Source: Cyanobacteria bacterium FACHB-63 (GTDB lineage: Bacteria; Cyanobacteriota; Cyanobacteriia; Leptolyngbyales; Leptolyngbyaceae). Taken from it: 64,000 bases of DNA. The translations under genes and the position numbers were made by a program. This document shows positions 27,269-35,403 of this stretch, piece after piece; within the stretch, counting starts at the first letter, position 1; every line of letters starts with the position of its first letter. Under the pieces are notes generated by a model, which saw only the letters and a list, made by a program, of their open reading frames with translations, did no database searches and had not been told where the DNA came from. Where the stretch lies: NCBI GenBank assembly GCA_014695255.1, contig JACJNX010000077.1:248001-312000 (forward strand), in the 5' to 3' direction.

Positions 27269-27467
27269 TTTGACTCCACTACAACTTCGACGAAAAGGAC
27301 TAGAAGCACTTCGGGAAACTTTGGGTGTTGTCGGAATGGTGCGGTTTTTGCAGCAGTTTGATCAAGGCAGTGGAGATTACACGCACGATCGCGATCAGTT
27401 ACTCGAAGATGTGACGATCGAGGATGTCATGGAGCAAATTCGCCAAAATCGCGATCTTGCTTCCTGA
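27255..27467 (+). CDS. Putative antitoxin partner of the PIN protein
   Basis: A 70-residue protein from the ATG at 27255, with GGAGG nine bases upstream (a GTG at 27252 is an alternative). It is mostly helical: RRKGLEALRETLGVVGMVRFLQQF, then DYTHDRDQLL and DVMEQIRQNR. No DNA-binding motif is visible. The 14-base overlap with the toxin gene indicates translational coupling. A truncated relative lies at 23932-24144. The antitoxin role is inferred from context. Confidence 0.65.
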   Translation: MSVNDLTPLQLRRKGLEALRETLGVVGMVRFLQQFDQGSGDYTHDRDQLLEDVTIEDVMEQIRQNRDLAS

Positions 27468-27496
27468 GCATCCTTTAATCAATTAATCAATTTGGG

Positions 27497-27533
27497 CGAT
27501 CGACCCTGAAATCGATCAATTCAGCCTTTAACG
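27497..27533. repeat. 37-bp direct repeat, right copy
   Basis: This is the right-hand partner of 26660-26696, 30 bases after the antitoxin stop and 11 bases before the end of the NB-ARC gene. Confidence 0.75.
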
Positions 27534-27543
27534 CTGCCTTTGG

Positions 27544-29733
27544 CTAGGTGAAGCCACCGAGCAACCGTCTCAGAATTTTGCGAATCAACGAGCGGATTTT
27601 CCGCAGCGCCCGCACGATGAACGGTGCTTTTTGCTGAGACGGTGAAACGCCTTGCATTGCCTGACGAACAATTGCTAACGATTGGCGAGTAACAGCCGTA
27701 TTGGGATGGTCAGCCCCTAAAATCTTCTCCCACATTGCTAAGGCACGAGCTAACCTGGGTTCGGCTTCTGTCACTCGACCCTGCTTATAGTAAAACGCTC
27801 CCAAGTTGTTGAGACTGGTTGCCACATCCGGATGGTCGCTCTCAAAGAGCCGTTGTCTCATCTCTAGAGATCGCAGATGGAGCGGTTCGGCTTCACTCAG
27901 TCGTCCTTGCGCTTGGTAGAGATATGCCAAGTTATTGAGACTGAGTGCTACATCCGGATGGTCGCCCTCAAAGAGCCGTTGTTTCATCTCTAGAGATCGC
28001 AGATAGAGCGGTTCGGCTTCACTCAGTCGTCCTTGCGATTCGTAGAGTGCTGCCAAGTTGTTGAAACTGCCTGCCACATTCGGATGGTCGCCTTCAAAAA
28101 GCCGTTGATACATCTCTAGAGATCGCAGATGGAGCGGTTCGGCTTCACTCAGTCGTCCTTGCGATTCGTAGAGGTATGCCAAGTTGTTGAAACTGCCTGC
28201 CACATTCGGATGGTCGCCTTCAAAGAGCCGTTGATACATCTCTAGAGATCGCACATAGAGCGGTTCGGCTTCACTGATTCGTCCTTGCGATTTATAGAGT
28301 GCTGCCAAGTTATTGAGAGTGAGTGCCACATCCGGATGGTCGCTCTCAAAGAGCCGTTGACACATCTCTAGAGATCGCAGATAGAGCAGTTCGGCTTCAC
28401 TGATTCGTCCTTGCGAATCGTAGAGTCCTGCCAAGTTGTTGAGACTGGTTGCCACATCCGGATGGTCGTCCTCAAATCGGGATTCAGTAACGCTCAAACA
28501 TTTTGCATACCATTCTTCGGCTTGGCGATAAAGTCCCTGTCCTTTAAAAAATCGCGCCAAAGCAACAAACGACCACATCAGATCATTTCCTTCTAGTCCT
28601 TCTGTATACTGTTCTGCGACTTCTTGGCTGTGCGATCGTACCCTTTCAAACCAGTTAATCACCTTCGTCGGCGGGTTATCTGGCATTTCACTTGCGATCG
28701 CAATCATCCCCTGCACGAATGCTAATCGCAAAGGTGCTTCTCCTGCTTCTCGAACAGTAATCGCTTCCTCTTCCTTCAAATACTGCCGAACTAACGGATG
28801 CAACCGACACCAACCCAGCCGATCTTGTTCAAACTGCACCAACGACGAATTCTCTAATCGCGCCTTCAATCCGCCCAATTCATACTCGTCTCCTTCCACC
28901 CGTCGCATCACCCACTCGACCAAATCCCACGCAATCCAATCGAGCGCAAAATAGCTCAACAGCCGAGCCACCTGCCGCGCTTCCGGCTCCAACGTTTCCC
29001 AAGTCAAATCAAACGCTGCTTTTACCCCTCGCTCTGCGACCAAATCATCCTCATCTGATCGCACCAGTGCCGGGTCTTGCATCCCTTTTTCCTGCAAACT
29101 CCCGATGATTTGCGAGAGCGTCCGATAGCGATTGTGCCGCAAATAACACCCGACCAACTCAATTCCCAGCGGCAAACATCCCAACGCCCTACAGAGTTGA
29201 TCAGCACTCTCCTGATTCTGATCGACTCGTCCATGTTCTTCCAAAGCGGCTAAAAGCAATCGCGCTTCATCCAGTTCCAACACATCGAGCGCGATCGTCA
29301 CCTGCTTCGGTAAGAGATTTTGTCGTCTCGTCGTCACCAAAACCCGGAATCGATCATCTGTCGGCAGCAGCGATCGAGCCTTTGCCCAATCTTTCACATC
29401 ATCCAGCACGATCAAAACCTGTCCAGCAGGCAACCAATGTCGCCAGCACCAGTTCGCAATCCTTTCCGGTTCGAGCAATTCCTGAACTTTTGCCTTCAAT
29501 TGCTCAGGAGTCAGCAAGGTCTGCACCTTATCGAGAATCTGAGAAATCAAATCATCCGTCTGACCATTGAGCCAGCACACTCCGCCCGGAAATTTCGCCT
29601 GATTTCGTCTCGCATACTGCACCGCAAGCTGAGTTTTCCCCAAGCCTCCCATTCCTGCCACCGCCGAAATCACAGCCCTATCTGACGTTTGGAAAATGTC
29701 ATCCAACCGTTTCAGTTCATCCCCTCGTCCCAC
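27544..29733 (-). CDS. NB-ARC ATPase with TPR array (NLR-like), N-terminal part split off
   Basis: 729 residues from a GTG at 29733. An NB-ARC/STAND ATPase (about 1-300) has Walker A GMGGLGKTQLA, Walker B VLIVLDDV, a GLPL-like LGCLPLGIEL and a winged-helix region ending RLGWCRLHPLVRQYL. About 385-690 is a TPR array with units of exactly 42 residues (DHPDVA-SLNNLA-LY--QGR-SEAEPL--RSLEM-QRLFE). The C-terminus is basic. Such NLR-like proteins are sensor-effectors, several with antiphage roles. The normal lead-in to the NB-ARC (NPNFVGR) is present upstream but interrupted by TGA codons at 29749-29751 and 29809-29811, so the protein as encoded lacks its N-terminal domain. It may be a split or decaying gene. 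Confidence 0.75.
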   Translation of the reverse strand: MGRGDELKRLDDIFQTSDRAVISAVAGMGGLGKTQLAVQYARRNQAKFPGGVCWLNGQTDDLISQILDKVQTLLTPEQLKAKVQELLEPERIANWCWRHWLPAGQVLIVLDDVKDWAKARSLLPTDDRFRVLVTTRRQNLLPKQVTIALDVLELDEARLLLAALEEHGRVDQNQESADQLCRALGCLPLGIELVGCYLRHNRYRTLSQIIGSLQEKGMQDPALVRSDEDDLVAERGVKAAFDLTWETLEPEARQVARLLSYFALDWIAWDLVEWVMRRVEGDEYELGGLKARLENSSLVQFEQDRLGWCRLHPLVRQYLKEEEAITVREAGEAPLRLAFVQGMIAIASEMPDNPPTKVINWFERVRSHSQEVAEQYTEGLEGNDLMWSFVALARFFKGQGLYRQAEEWYAKCLSVTESRFEDDHPDVATSLNNLAGLYDSQGRISEAELLYLRSLEMCQRLFESDHPDVALTLNNLAALYKSQGRISEAEPLYVRSLEMYQRLFEGDHPNVAGSFNNLAYLYESQGRLSEAEPLHLRSLEMYQRLFEGDHPNVAGSFNNLAALYESQGRLSEAEPLYLRSLEMKQRLFEGDHPDVALSLNNLAYLYQAQGRLSEAEPLHLRSLEMRQRLFESDHPDVATSLNNLGAFYYKQGRVTEAEPRLARALAMWEKILGADHPNTAVTRQSLAIVRQAMQGVSPSQQKAPFIVRALRKIRSLIRKILRRLLGGFT
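27826..28480 (-). repeat. 126-bp intragenic TPR repeats
   Basis: The marker GGATGGTCG recurs with an exact 126-base period (27830, 27956, 28082, 28208, 28334, 28460). Neighbouring units are nearly identical at the DNA level, which suggests recent duplication or gene conversion inside the TPR array. Confidence 0.85.
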
Positions 29734-29808
29734 AAAATTGGGATTCGATCAATAAGGAATGTCATAGAGCGGCGTTACTTTGTCGGAGCCGCGATCCGAC
29801 GAATCCAG

Positions 29809-30270
29809 TCAATTCTTGCCGTAATTGAAGTTAATCGTGTTATTCGATCCACCTTGAATCGTTGGCGCATTCGGATCGTTGACTTGAAAGTTTTCGCCAC
29901 CGTAATTGTTTTGGACATTCCGCCCTTCAATTTTGCCAATGTTGATGATCTGTTCTGCAATCTGCCTCACTTGCGTTGCAAACGCCTCATCCTCAACCAT
30001 TGCCACATTGAGATAAGCCCCAATCGTTTGTAATGCTTTCTCATCCCCGCGCTCTGCGGCTACGATCGCTTGCTCTGCCGCCGGATTCCCGCGTAACTTT
30101 TTGACTACGATCGCTTTCAGTTCCACTGCTTTTTGCAATCCTGCCTCAAGTGTTTTCTCACCGAGCTTGCCTACGATCGATTCGATAAACTTCTTGCCAG
30201 CTTCAGACTGAGCAAAATGGCTCAAAAAGGCAAACGCCGCAATTCCAAGTGCGCTGAATGGGTCAGCCAT
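29809..30270 (-). CDS. N-terminal part of the split NLR-like protein
   Basis: 153 residues: a small Ala-rich start (MADPFSALGIAAFAFLSHFA), a helical region (about 25-75), then helix-rich AEQAIVAAERGDEKALQTIG, and a C-terminal NNYGGENFQVNDPNAPTIQG segment ending NTINFNYGK. The last segment resembles the Asn/Gly-rich beta linkers that precede NB-ARC domains in cyanobacterial NLR-like proteins. It is in the same frame as the NB-ARC gene, separated by 25 codons with a TGA at each end region. It could also work as a separate small protein. The effector function is unknown. Confidence 0.65.
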   Translation of the reverse strand: MADPFSALGIAAFAFLSHFAQSEAGKKFIESIVGKLGEKTLEAGLQKAVELKAIVVKKLRGNPAAEQAIVAAERGDEKALQTIGAYLNVAMVEDEAFATQVRQIAEQIINIGKIEGRNVQNNYGGENFQVNDPNAPTIQGGSNNTINFNYGKN

Positions 30271-30379
30271 GTAAATTCTCCACAGTTAAAGCTGTATATT
30301 TTCTAGCTCAAAAAATCAGGTTGTTCTAGAAAATATCACCGTTTCTGTAGAAAGTCCCAACGTTGCAGCTAAAAGCTAG

Positions 30380-30567
30380 AACGTTCTAGCTCAAAGGCTC
30401 AAACTTCTAGCTCAAACACAGAACGTTCTACCTCAAAGACTCAAATTTCGACCTCAAAGGCTCAAGCTTCCAGTTCAAACACAGAACGTTCTAGCTCCAA
30501 GCCCCAAACTTCTAGCTCCAAGCCTCAAACTTTTAGCTCAAACATAGAACGTTCTAGCTTAGAGCAG
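30380..30567. repeat. 21-bp tandem repeat array (about nine units)
   Basis: The unit is AACGTTCTAGCTCAAAGGCTC with variants (AAACTTCTAGCTCAAACACAG and so on), repeated about nine times with a clear 63-base higher-order period. It lies 110 bases upstream of the minus-strand gene at 30270. Read on the minus strand the period is seven codons with an LE/FELE-like heptad pattern but several TGA codons, so it may be a decayed coiled-coil coding repeat or a non-coding minisatellite. Confidence 0.75.
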
Positions 30568-30612
30568 AAACAGTCCACGATCGACCCTCAATCTTCCCTC
30601 TGCAACCCGCTT

Positions 30613-31392
30613 CTATCTATCAGGAAATTGCGCCGATCGTACTTCCTCCCCAAATTCTTGAACTGCTTTCGTAATCAGCGCATTCAAATCAAGATAGGTT
30701 TTAGCAAATCTCGGCTTCCACGTTCCCAATCCCAACACATCAGAAGTCACAAGCACTTGACCATCGCAATCCGCACCCGCTCCAATCCCGATCGTCGGAA
30801 TCGTCAGTTTTTGCGTAATCGTTCGCGCTAACTCTGCGGGAATGTGTTCAAGCACGATCGCAAAGGCTCCCGCTTGTTCGAGTGCGATCGCTTCTGACAA
30901 AATCTTTTCTCCGGCTTCGGTCGATCGTCCTTGTTGCCGAAATCCCGTTTGCCTCACCGATTGCGGCGTTAATCCCACATGACCCATCACCGGAATTCCC
31001 GCCTGCACTAACCGCGAAACCGTTTCCGCCATTACAGGATAGCCGCCTTCTAATTTCACCGCACCCGCACCCGTTTCTTTGAGAATGCGACCTGCGGAGT
31101 GCAAAGCTTGCTGCACACTTTCCTGGTACGTCAGAAACGGGAGATCCACAATTAGAAGCGCTTCTTTTACACCACGTCGCACCGCTTTTGCATGGTAAAT
31201 GATTTCATCCAGCGTAAGCGGCAGTGTTGTATCGTGCCCTAGCGCCACCATTGCCAGCGAATCCCCGACCAAAATTGCATCAATTCCGGCACGATCGAGA
31301 ATCGACGCGATCGCGTAATCCCAAGCGGTCAGAACGGCAATTGATCGCTGTTGTTGTTTCCACTGAATCAGGTGTTGCGGCGTGACGGACAT
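30613..31392 (-). CDS. panB: 3-methyl-2-oxobutanoate hydroxymethyltransferase
   Basis: 259 residues with the PanB pattern: [39 protein letters not shown] (metal and substrate site), then [28 protein letters not shown] and [14 protein letters not shown]. It transfers a hydroxymethyl group from methylene-tetrahydrofolate to 2-oxoisovalerate, the first committed step of pantothenate and hence CoA synthesis. Full length. It lies divergent from murJ with about 90 bases between starts. Confidence 0.96.
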   Translation of the reverse strand: MSVTPQHLIQWKQQQRSIAVLTAWDYAIASILDRAGIDAILVGDSLAMVALGHDTTLPLTLDEIIYHAKAVRRGVKEALLIVDLPFLTYQESVQQALHSAGRILKETGAGAVKLEGGYPVMAETVSRLVQAGIPVMGHVGLTPQSVRQTGFRQQGRSTEAGEKILSEAIALEQAGAFAIVLEHIPAELARTITQKLTIPTIGIGAGADCDGQVLVTSDVLGLGTWKPRFAKTYLDLNALITKAVQEFGEEVRSAQFPDR

Positions 31393-31483
31393 CGGACAAT
31401 CAAAGAATAGGAGTGAATCTATCTTAATCTTTCAGTCTGAATGTTTGGGAAGAACACAAGATGATTAAATAGGTGAAGTCTTT

Positions 31484-33121
31484 TTGCCGTACTTCGCTGT
31501 GACTGAAACTCCGAAACCCAAACGCTCCCTTGCAGGCATCGCGGGAATTGTCGCGATCGCAACGCTGATCAGCAAAGTGGTAGGACTGGTGCGCCAATTA
31601 GCGATCGCCTTCGCGTTTGGAGTCGGGACAGCAAAAGCCGCTTACGATATTTCTGCGATTATTCCGAGCTTCTTTTTGATTTTGCTCGGTGGGATTAACG
31701 GTCCGTTTCACAGCGCAATGGTGAGCGCGTTGGCGAAACGCAAAAAAGAAGAATCCGCCCCGCTCGTCGAAGCGATTTCGACGCTGATTGGACTGGTTTT
31801 TCTAGTTGTAGCGCTGATTGTTTTTCTCTTTGCACCGTTCTTTATTGATCTGCTTGCAAGTGGATTAAGACAGACGGCACAAGGGTTAGAAACCAGAGAG
31901 ATTGCGATTCAACAACTGCGAATCATGGCTCCGATCGCTTGGTTTGCAGGAATGATCGGAATTGGCTTTGGCACGTTAAACGCAGCCGATCAATATTGGC
32001 TACCGTCAATTAGTCCCCTGCTTTCTAGCCTGACATTAATCATCGGCATTGGAATTTTTATCCTAACTGCGGGAACTCAAGCGACTAATCCGAACTATGC
32101 GCTGATTGGGGGAATGGTTCTCGCGATCGGTACATTGCTGGGAACGGTTTTACAATGGCTGGCGCAATTTTGGGCGCAGCGACAGTCGGGATTAGGGCGA
32201 TTTCGAGTTCGGTTTGTGTGGAATGATCCGGGCGTACAAGAAGTATTTCGCGTGATGGGACCTGCGCTGTTCTCGTCGGGGATGCTGCAAATCAACGTGA
32301 TCACGGATTTGACGTTTGCTGCCTATCTGCCCAATGCGGTTGCAGCGATCTCTAGCTTGGATTACGCCAATCTTTTGGTTCAGACTCCACTAGGACTGCT
32401 TTCAAATATGATCCTGGTGCCATTTCTACCGATCTTTTCTCGGTTAGCTGATCCGAGTCAGGCAGATGAACTGAAGGCGCGAATTCGGCAGGGGTTATTG
32501 ATTACTGCGATCGCGATGTTGCCGTTAAGTGCGTTAACGATCGCACTTTCGACTCCGATCGTGCGAGTGGTTTATGAACGGGGAGCCTTTCAACCGGAAG
32601 CCACTCAATTAGTCGCATCGGTGTTGATGGCTTATGCGGCAGGAATGTTCGTTTATTTGGGTCGAGATGTTTTAGTCAGAGTGTTTTATGCGCTGGGAGA
32701 TGGTGATACTCCATTCAAAATTAGTATTGTCAATATTTTTCTCAATGCGTTGTTTGACTTTCTCCTTTACAAACCGTTTGGCATTGTTGGAATCGTTTTA
32801 GCAACGGTTAGCGTGAATATTCTCTCAGTGTTGGCGTTGCTATATTTTCTCAATCGTAGACTCAATCGATTACCCCTACTGGAATGGAGCTATCCGATCT
32901 TGGGGCTGACGATTGGCAGTTTTATTGCCGGAACCGCAAGTTGGTTTATCTCGAATGCGATCGCGAATTTTTCTAGTTTTAACGGCTTCTGGCTTGCATT
33001 AGCGCAGATGACGATCGCGGGTTCAATCGGGCTTGGACTCTTCGCTCTGATTGCAAGTCAGCTAAGATTACCAGAAGTAGACCTATTTACCGATCGTATT
33101 CGCCAACGCCTCCGCCGATGA
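31484..33121 (+). CDS. murJ: Lipid II flippase MurJ
   Basis: A 545-residue MATE/MOP-superfamily membrane protein with about 14 hydrophobic segments. It has ATLISKVVGLVRQLAIAFAFGVG at the start, GINGPFHSAMVSAL, the loop MAPIAWFAGMIGIGFGTLNA and later VVYERGAFQPEATQLVASVL with FYALGDGDTPFKISI, all typical of MurJ, which moves lipid II across the membrane for peptidoglycan synthesis. The start is probably TTG at 31484 after AGGTGAAG; GTG at 31499 is possible. It overlaps the next gene by four bases (ATGA). Confidence 0.92.
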   Translation: MPYFAVTETPKPKRSLAGIAGIVAIATLISKVVGLVRQLAIAFAFGVGTAKAAYDISAIIPSFFLILLGGINGPFHSAMVSALAKRKKEESAPLVEAISTLIGLVFLVVALIVFLFAPFFIDLLASGLRQTAQGLETREIAIQQLRIMAPIAWFAGMIGIGFGTLNAADQYWLPSISPLLSSLTLIIGIGIFILTAGTQATNPNYALIGGMVLAIGTLLGTVLQWLAQFWAQRQSGLGRFRVRFVWNDPGVQEVFRVMGPALFSSGMLQINVITDLTFAAYLPNAVAAISSLDYANLLVQTPLGLLSNMILVPFLPIFSRLADPSQADELKARIRQGLLITAIAMLPLSALTIALSTPIVRVVYERGAFQPEATQLVASVLMAYAAGMFVYLGRDVLVRVFYALGDGDTPFKISIVNIFLNALFDFLLYKPFGIVGIVLATVSVNILSVLALLYFLNRRLNRLPLLEWSYPILGLTIGSFIAGTASWFISNAIANFSSFNGFWLALAQMTIAGSIGLGLFALIASQLRLPEVDLFTDRIRQRLRR

Positions 33122-33540
33122 AACCATACACTGTGATTTATGACGGGCACTGTAATTTGTGCTCGAATCTGGTTCAAGCTCTAGAACAAATTGACAAGGG
33201 CGATCGCTTTCAATATCTGCCGATGCAGGATGAAGCGGGATTAGCTCAATTCAGCATCACCGCTCAAGATTGCGAAATGGGCATGATCCTGATTGATAAT
33301 GTGAAACCTGATCGCCGATGGCAAGGAAGCGATGCTGCTGAAGAGATGGGGCGATTGCTTCCGGTGGGCAATGTCTTTGTCACCGCTTACCGAAATCTAC
33401 CCGGCATGAAATGGGTGGGCGATCGCGTGTACGAGCAAGTGCGCGACAATCGGTACGCTTTATTTGGTCGGCGCTCCAATACCTATCAAACCGCTTATCC
33501 TGCTTGTGACACGGCTTGCGATCAGTATTTCTCGCAATGA
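33118..33540 (+). CDS. DUF393 (DCC-family) thiol-redox-like protein
   Basis: 140 residues of the DUF393 family: VIYDGHCNLCSNLVQAL has the DxxCxxC (DGHCNLC) motif of a thioredoxin-like fold. DRFQYLPMQ, MILID and NVFVTAYRNLPGMKWVG are further family features. A Cys cluster near the end (ACDTACDQY) is notable and might bind a metal. The start overlaps the murJ stop, and its own stop overlaps the next start, both by ATGA, so the three genes are translationally coupled. The function is unknown beyond probable redox activity. Confidence 0.82.
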   Translation: MKPYTVIYDGHCNLCSNLVQALEQIDKGDRFQYLPMQDEAGLAQFSITAQDCEMGMILIDNVKPDRRWQGSDAAEEMGRLLPVGNVFVTAYRNLPGMKWVGDRVYEQVRDNRYALFGRRSNTYQTAYPACDTACDQYFSQ

Positions 33541-33971
33541 ATTCTCTCTGGCAACTCCAACAAGCTCAGCGTTTAATCAATAGCTTTCGTCACTGGACAG
33601 GAAAAACACTGATCGAAACGCCCGAAGCTTTATTCGAGGCTCCGTTTGTCGTCGTTTCTCATGGCACTGAACCTGATCCGATTTTCAACTACGGCAATCG
33701 GCAAGCTCTAACGCTATGGGAAATGGACTGGGAAGCCTTTACGCAATTGCCCTCAAGAAAATCTGCCGAGCCTGTCAGCCAAGAGGAACGATCGCGCCTT
33801 CTCGCTCAAGCAAAAGCGCAAGGGTATATCAGCGACTATCGGGGAGTCCGCATTTCTAGCACGGGTCAACGGTTCTGGATCGAAGATGTGATTCTTTGGA
33901 CAGTGTTAGATGAATTGAACCAACCTTGTGGACAGGCGGCAACATTTTCGACGTGGGAATTTATCCCGTAA
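33537..33971 (+). CDS. MEKHLA-domain protein
   Basis: 144 residues matching the MEKHLA (PAS-like) domain: ALFEAPFVVVSHGTEPDPIFNYGN split over about 32-55, ALTLWEMDWEAFTQLPSRKSAEP, ERSRLLAQAKAQGYI and GQRFWIEDVILWTVLD. In plants the domain sits at the C-terminus of HD-ZIP III factors; in cyanobacteria it occurs alone. Its role and ligand are unknown, with light or redox sensing proposed by PAS resemblance. It is coupled to the DUF393 gene and has no output domain. Confidence 0.85.
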   Translation: MNSLWQLQQAQRLINSFRHWTGKTLIETPEALFEAPFVVVSHGTEPDPIFNYGNRQALTLWEMDWEAFTQLPSRKSAEPVSQEERSRLLAQAKAQGYISDYRGVRISSTGQRFWIEDVILWTVLDELNQPCGQAATFSTWEFIP

Positions 33972-34486
33972 AGCTTGTTTATGAAGAAAAATTGCTTAAT
34001 TTAAACGGCTTTGTCTCGTGATCACTTCGAGATATGAATTTGCGATTCTTCACCAAAGAAATCATCTTCAAAAATAAATATTTTAGTGACCTTTGCTACA
34101 GAAACTACCTACGATCGTCCTACTCTTTCGGCTCAGTTTCCCAGCATTCAGGAACTGCATCAATCGCATTCAATAAATAAATAAAGAACCTGCAAATCTA
34201 TCAAAAATCTACGTCTATCCCTAGGAAGAAGGACTAGAATATTGAGTGTCAAGTTTGCTTTACAAAATCAGCCAGCAGAGTTTAACTAAATTACAGGAAA
34301 ATCTTAAAAGATGGACGTAATTTCATCAGCTTTGTTAAGATGAGTAAAGCAGATTGAATACACAACAAACTCTGGGATCGTCTCTCCAGACTTTCACTTC
34401 ATCGCCCGTATTTGCTTCATCGATCGTTGTAGACACTTCACGGACGACTTCTCTACACATCTCACCAGTTCGAGGAACGTTTCAGC
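33972..34486. other. Intergenic stretch, nothing firm
   Basis: About 515 bases, AT-richer than its surroundings, with no convincing gene, repeat or RNA. It must hold the promoter of the gene at 34487. Confidence 0.4.
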
Positions 34487-34885
34487 ATGAGCTTTCAGAA
34501 ACTCGGTGGCTCCGCGCAAGAGCGCGATCGTCACAGCAGAATTGCCATCTCCGGATGGGTCTCTCACCCATTCACCTCCACTCCATTTGACTCATCCTCA
34601 CCTAGATCAAATTCACTCCGTAAACCGTTTGCTCCTCTTGCTCCCTTGCGTCGCAAGTTAGACAGCGTTGAGGTTCGCAATTCCAAATTTGCTCATTTCC
34701 TTGCAAATCATATTCCTGCTCAATGCCCGTTTGAGCGCGATATTAAACTATTTGGTCGGACGCTGTTACATATTCCTCCGATGTGCAAGCTCAATCCGCT
34801 TTATGAAGAAGTCGTTTCTCTTCGCTTCCGCGCGTTGTGTTATTTAGCCGATGAGTGTGGCGAAGATATCAGCCAATATTGCTAA
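34487..34885 (+). CDS. Mo-dependent nitrogenase C-terminal-domain protein
   Basis: 132 residues. The N-terminal half is low-complexity (Ser/Pro/Arg). The C-terminal half (about 65-132) matches the small domain known as Mo-dependent nitrogenase C-terminus: ERDIKLFGRTLLHIPPMCKLNPLYEEVVSLRFRALCYL split over about 86-120, then DECGEDISQYC. Despite the name it is widespread as a stand-alone protein in cyanobacteria, including non-fixers, and its function is unknown. GAGG lies 11 bases before the ATG. A terminator follows. Confidence 0.82.
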   Translation: MSFQKLGGSAQERDRHSRIAISGWVSHPFTSTPFDSSSPRSNSLRKPFAPLAPLRRKLDSVEVRNSKFAHFLANHIPAQCPFERDIKLFGRTLLHIPPMCKLNPLYEEVVSLRFRALCYLADECGEDISQYC

Positions 34886-34919
34886 TGTAAACTTAAATTT
34901 GCACAGCATTTTGTACAGT

Positions 34920-34958
34920 AGCGGTTCTGGAACGGTGACAGATTCAGACCGCTTTTTT
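34920..34958 (+). terminator. Intrinsic terminator
   Basis: AGCGGT(T)CTG pairs with CAG-ACCGCT, one bulged T, followed by TTTTTT. It lies 35 bases after the stop at 34885. Confidence 0.8.
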
Positions 34959-35403
34959 AGTGCGATCAATTCTGCCCGTAACAGTTCGCAATTTATATTT
35001 CTAAATCCTTCAATTTACATCTAGAAAACTAGGTGAAATCAAGCGCTCGCATAGCCGTAAACTTTCATCTCAACCCCTTGTCTATTGGGGACAAAATGGT
35101 ATCTTTGAAATTGAAGCAACTAACAGCTTCCCTGGCAGATCAAACAGCCAAATCTAGTTAAATTCAAGAGGTCAAGACGCTGTTTAACTCTACATCTGTC
35201 TCGCTCAACCGCAACAGCACCAAGCTCGAAATCTGATATTTCCTCTTCTGGCACTTTGGGGAGTTCTTCAACAAATCGGCGCTTAAATATTAATTTAGTG
35301 TCTAATTTGTTCAACTCTATCTAAAATGGATTTACTTGAGGAAGTCACTCGGAGAGTAGTAGCTGGGTGCTGTTGTAGTTTTAAATAGAAGGCAGATTGC
35401 AGC
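34959..35403. other. Intergenic stretch, nothing firm
   Basis: 445 bases with no feature I can defend; a 64-codon minus-strand frame here is discussed under rejected items. The promoter of the next gene should be in the last 100 bases. Confidence 0.4.

Noticed and set aside
26660-27533. The 37-bp repeats as a two-repeat CRISPR or an insertion-sequence end pair.
   Set aside because: They are 800 bases apart with two genes inside, no cas genes or transposase are near, and they are direct and not inverted.
30380-30567. The 21-bp tandem array as a CRISPR array.
   Set aside because: The units are contiguous with no unique spacers of 30-40 bases, so it is a minisatellite and not CRISPR.
34354-34590. 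A 78-codon frame overlapping the start of the nitrogenase-C-terminus gene.
   Set aside because: It is out of frame with the recognised protein and its sequence is low-complexity Ser/Thr, so it is a shadow.
35120-35314. A 64-codon minus-strand frame (TTG start) in the gap before the TIR-like gene.
   Set aside because: There is no ribosome site, no recognised family and a weak start codon, so I left it out as a gene.
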